NCBI RefSeq assembly: GCF_030867145.1
Contig: NC_134419.1
Coordinates: forward strand, 4,553,501-4,617,500
Direction: 5' to 3'
Source of the DNA: Opisthocomus hoazin
Lineage: Eukaryota; Chordata; Aves; Opisthocomiformes; Opisthocomidae
DNA length: 64,000 nt
Shown: positions 61,501-64,000 of the stretch, piece after piece
How the letters are laid out: each line of letters opens with the position of its first letter
How positions within the stretch are numbered: position 1 is the first letter of the stretch
Notes under the pieces: generated by a model
Told to the model about the DNA's origin: nothing
Databases searched by the model: none
What the model saw: only the letters and a program-made list of their open reading frames with translations
Translations under genes and position numbers: made by a program

Positions 61501-63123
61501 GTGAACTGAGCCTGGATGACCTCAAAGAGCCTTTCCTAGCCTTGGGTAGAGGCACAGCCATGAGAGGAAAGTTGTACCACAGCTGCACATAGTGTTCCTC
61601 ACCCGTGCATAAATCGGGAAAGGCAGAGCCCAGCTCTGCAGGCTTGTTCTTTACTCCCCGCAGCGACTCTGCAGCCCTCGCTGGGTCTGCTCATGGAGAA
61701 AGATAAGTGTGTGTGCTGGCAGCATCACAGGCCTATTCTTTGCAGAAAGTACTTTCTGAAAGAAGAAACAAAACAGAAGAAGCAAAAATGAACAACTATA
61801 TCATTATCTAATGTGCTGAGATCTCAGCAGAGATCATTTCAAAGATCCATATTGTTTACAGCAGCTGATGAGTCTAACAAGTGCTGAAGCTGTGCTCTCG
61901 CTTAAAGTGCTAACATATTTACAGTTTTCAGTCCTGTCCTTAGCGCTTATCTGTCATTTCAAGATGAATGCTCCTTTTGTACAGGCTACTTACTTGCACG
62001 AATACTCCACTGGCTCAAAAACTCAGATTTGTTTCGCTTTTTCATCAGCAGCAATTTTGTACTTTGGAAACTGCTTAATATAGTAAATCCATAAAAAAGC
62101 TAGTTATTGTTCAGAGGTATTTCTTTGGCTGTGACAAGTCTAGAAGTGGAGGAATGAAATTAAATTACTTTTATCTGATGAAAGACTTAATTTTACTATA
62201 CAACTTTTCTAAATGCGCTCACCCATTGTTCTGGTCTGGCTTGGTTATTTTATTAGAATAATTTGTGAAGGTCTATACAAAGTCAGATTGGATCAGTAAC
62301 AGATCCAGATAAATTGGTTGATAAGAAGTGGTTTTCTCATGCTCAACAATCTTTTCTCTCTATATAATATGTCCAGAATGTGATAGGATCCCATCCTGCC
62401 CCCTCCTCTTCCAACAAACAGTCGGACCATGTGCAACTGAAAAGCTGTCAGTCATTTCATTTTTACAGGAATAGAAGGAATGCAGGCCATTCTACAACTC
62501 GGTAACTTAATTAAAAAAAATACAAGCCAGACATGCAAGAAAAAGGATACAGTTATAACAAGGAGGTCTTATCCTATTGAGTGTTTTATATTACATTCAT
62601 TCGGTTGCTGACCTGTCTCAAACCAGTTTCAGATGCAAATCAAAAAGTGTTCAGCAAGGCAAGATGCCTCTGTTGTTTCTGCTAATCCTGATCCCACTGC
62701 AGTCAAAAGAAGGGTAACATCTGATTTTCAGAAGTCTCCAGCAAATGTCTTCAACCGCAATTTAGAAGGCTCCATACTTGAGCAGAAAACGAGCCCAGTC
62801 TCTCAGTTACGTGGTAGATACAGCATTAGGTGTCTAAAGCTACAAGCCCGTGAACAAAAACGCTGATCTGGAATTAGCCTTTGCTGTTCCTAAGGAACTG
62901 CCAATACAAACCGTGAGTGAATTTGTGCTTTAAAGGATGTGGTCTTCCCTTCCTGCCCAAATATTTTCTAAAAACAAGAATTCTGCATATGAAGTGCATT
63001 TCATTGTAAACGTGTAATACAACCTTTAAAAGTCATGAATGATTTATATTAAAAATCAATATAAACTTCAGATCTGTATTCATGTCATACTACACAGGCC
63101 ATCTTTCATATTGTATAAATAGC

Positions 63124-63160
<37 letters not shown>
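63124..63160. repeat. (AAT)12 microsatellite
   Basis: Twelve uninterrupted AAT units, likely polymorphic in length. Confidence 0.97.
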
Positions 63161-64000
63161 GCAATACACATATTAAACTGGTTGCAGTTCTAAAGTGAGA
63201 TTTTGTTTTCCCGTTCAGAACTCAAAAGATATTCCAGGTCTGTACAACTGAGCTGTCAGTCCACTGGCCTTTCCATTCTTCTTTATTTTAATCTACCAGA
63301 GCAACACCATTAGCATCATCATAGATTTTCTTTGCACTTTTCATCCTATCACCTTCCACATAACTATAAAACCAGCCTCTGAGGTACTTAAACACCACTA
63401 GATCTGCTTCACAAACCAGCTGGATGAAGAACAAAGTTAAACAACTTCCTCAAAGTCCCAGACAGAGTCAGGGGCAAAGCTGGGAATAAAACCCATGTAC
63501 TCTCTCGAGTTAGGTAACAGAGATTGTTTTCTTACTGCAAACTTCTGCTTTTATTTATACCAAGATAAACTCGGAAGAACGTGATACAACAGTAGTTTAT
63601 GTTAGATTTGAACTCGCACTGCTGATGACAGAGTGTCACCCCATATATGCAGTATCCCCCATCACCAGGCTGCTAATAACAACTACGTTGGAAAATACAG
63701 CTTTTCCCCTCTGTCACCAAGAAATACTACACTATGTTTTACATGGTATTTGATCTGTAAAGCCAGGCAATTCGGTTCTTATCTCAAAGACTTTAAACAA
63801 GCCTGCTGATTTGAGGTGTCTAACATTTCTGGACATTCGTATCTGTTCATACTTGAGGAGTTACAATACCAACAGGGATGCTGATAAACAAAGAAAAGCC
63901 CTTCCTCCTTAATGCTTACTGCTAACGCTGCAGAAAAATACAGCCTGCATGGGTGGAATATGTGCACAAACCTCTCCAACCCTAAACCCTATTGCTGCGT

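Larger units (their letters stand above)
47900..64000 (-). other. FGGY: Last intron of FGGY (more than 16 kb)
   Basis: Inferred intron, because only the last exon was recognised. It holds a CpG island with a hexanucleotide repeat at its 3' end, several CR1 fragments (51.4, 52.0, 54.2-54.5 and 57.6-57.8 kb), and an AAT microsatellite near 63.1 kb. No other gene was recognised. Long open frames near 49-50 kb and 53 kb lack any family signature. Confidence 0.6.

Overview
This is vertebrate nuclear DNA, almost certainly from a bird. The genes are split into short exons by GT-AG introns. The interspersed repeats are CR1 retroposons with the avian-type 3' tail (attctgtgattctgtga and attctatgattct). 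The introns are compact, so the first 16 coding exons of HOOK1 fit in 21 kb. There is no prokaryotic signal, and most open frames over 60 codons are chance frames in introns, CpG islands or CR1 copies.

Layout. (1) Positions 1-21120, minus strand: the 5' part of HOOK1, a dynein activating adaptor. Sixteen coding exons keep phase throughout and give the first 523 residues; the C-terminal cargo-binding part lies off the left edge. (2) About 20640-21710: a CpG island that covers HOOK1 exon 1 and probably acts as a bidirectional promoter. (3) Plus strand, about 21.5-45.4 kb: a gene related to RNF170, an ER-membrane RING E3 ligase. Four firm coding exons (38655-45012) encode the RING finger and the C-terminal DUF1232-like membrane region; the 5' coding exons are only tentatively placed. 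(4) 47818-47899, minus strand: the last coding exon of FGGY, a carbohydrate kinase. Its penultimate exon was not found, so the rest of the window to 64000 appears to be its last intron. (5) About 47940-48660: a second CpG-rich island inside that intron, with an 11-copy GGGGCA repeat, a TATA-like box, and an ATG in good context next to a strong plus-strand splice donor. These could mark an undescribed nested transcript.

Context. FGGY and HOOK1 lie in tandem on one strand, as in human 1p32, and the RNF170-like gene sits between them, diverging from HOOK1 and converging on FGGY. Human HOOK3 and RNF170 are also a head-to-head pair, so the pair here looks like the surviving second copy of an ancient duplicated gene pair. 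CR1 fragments lie in HOOK1 introns 1 and 12, in an intron of the RNF170-like gene, and in the FGGY intron.
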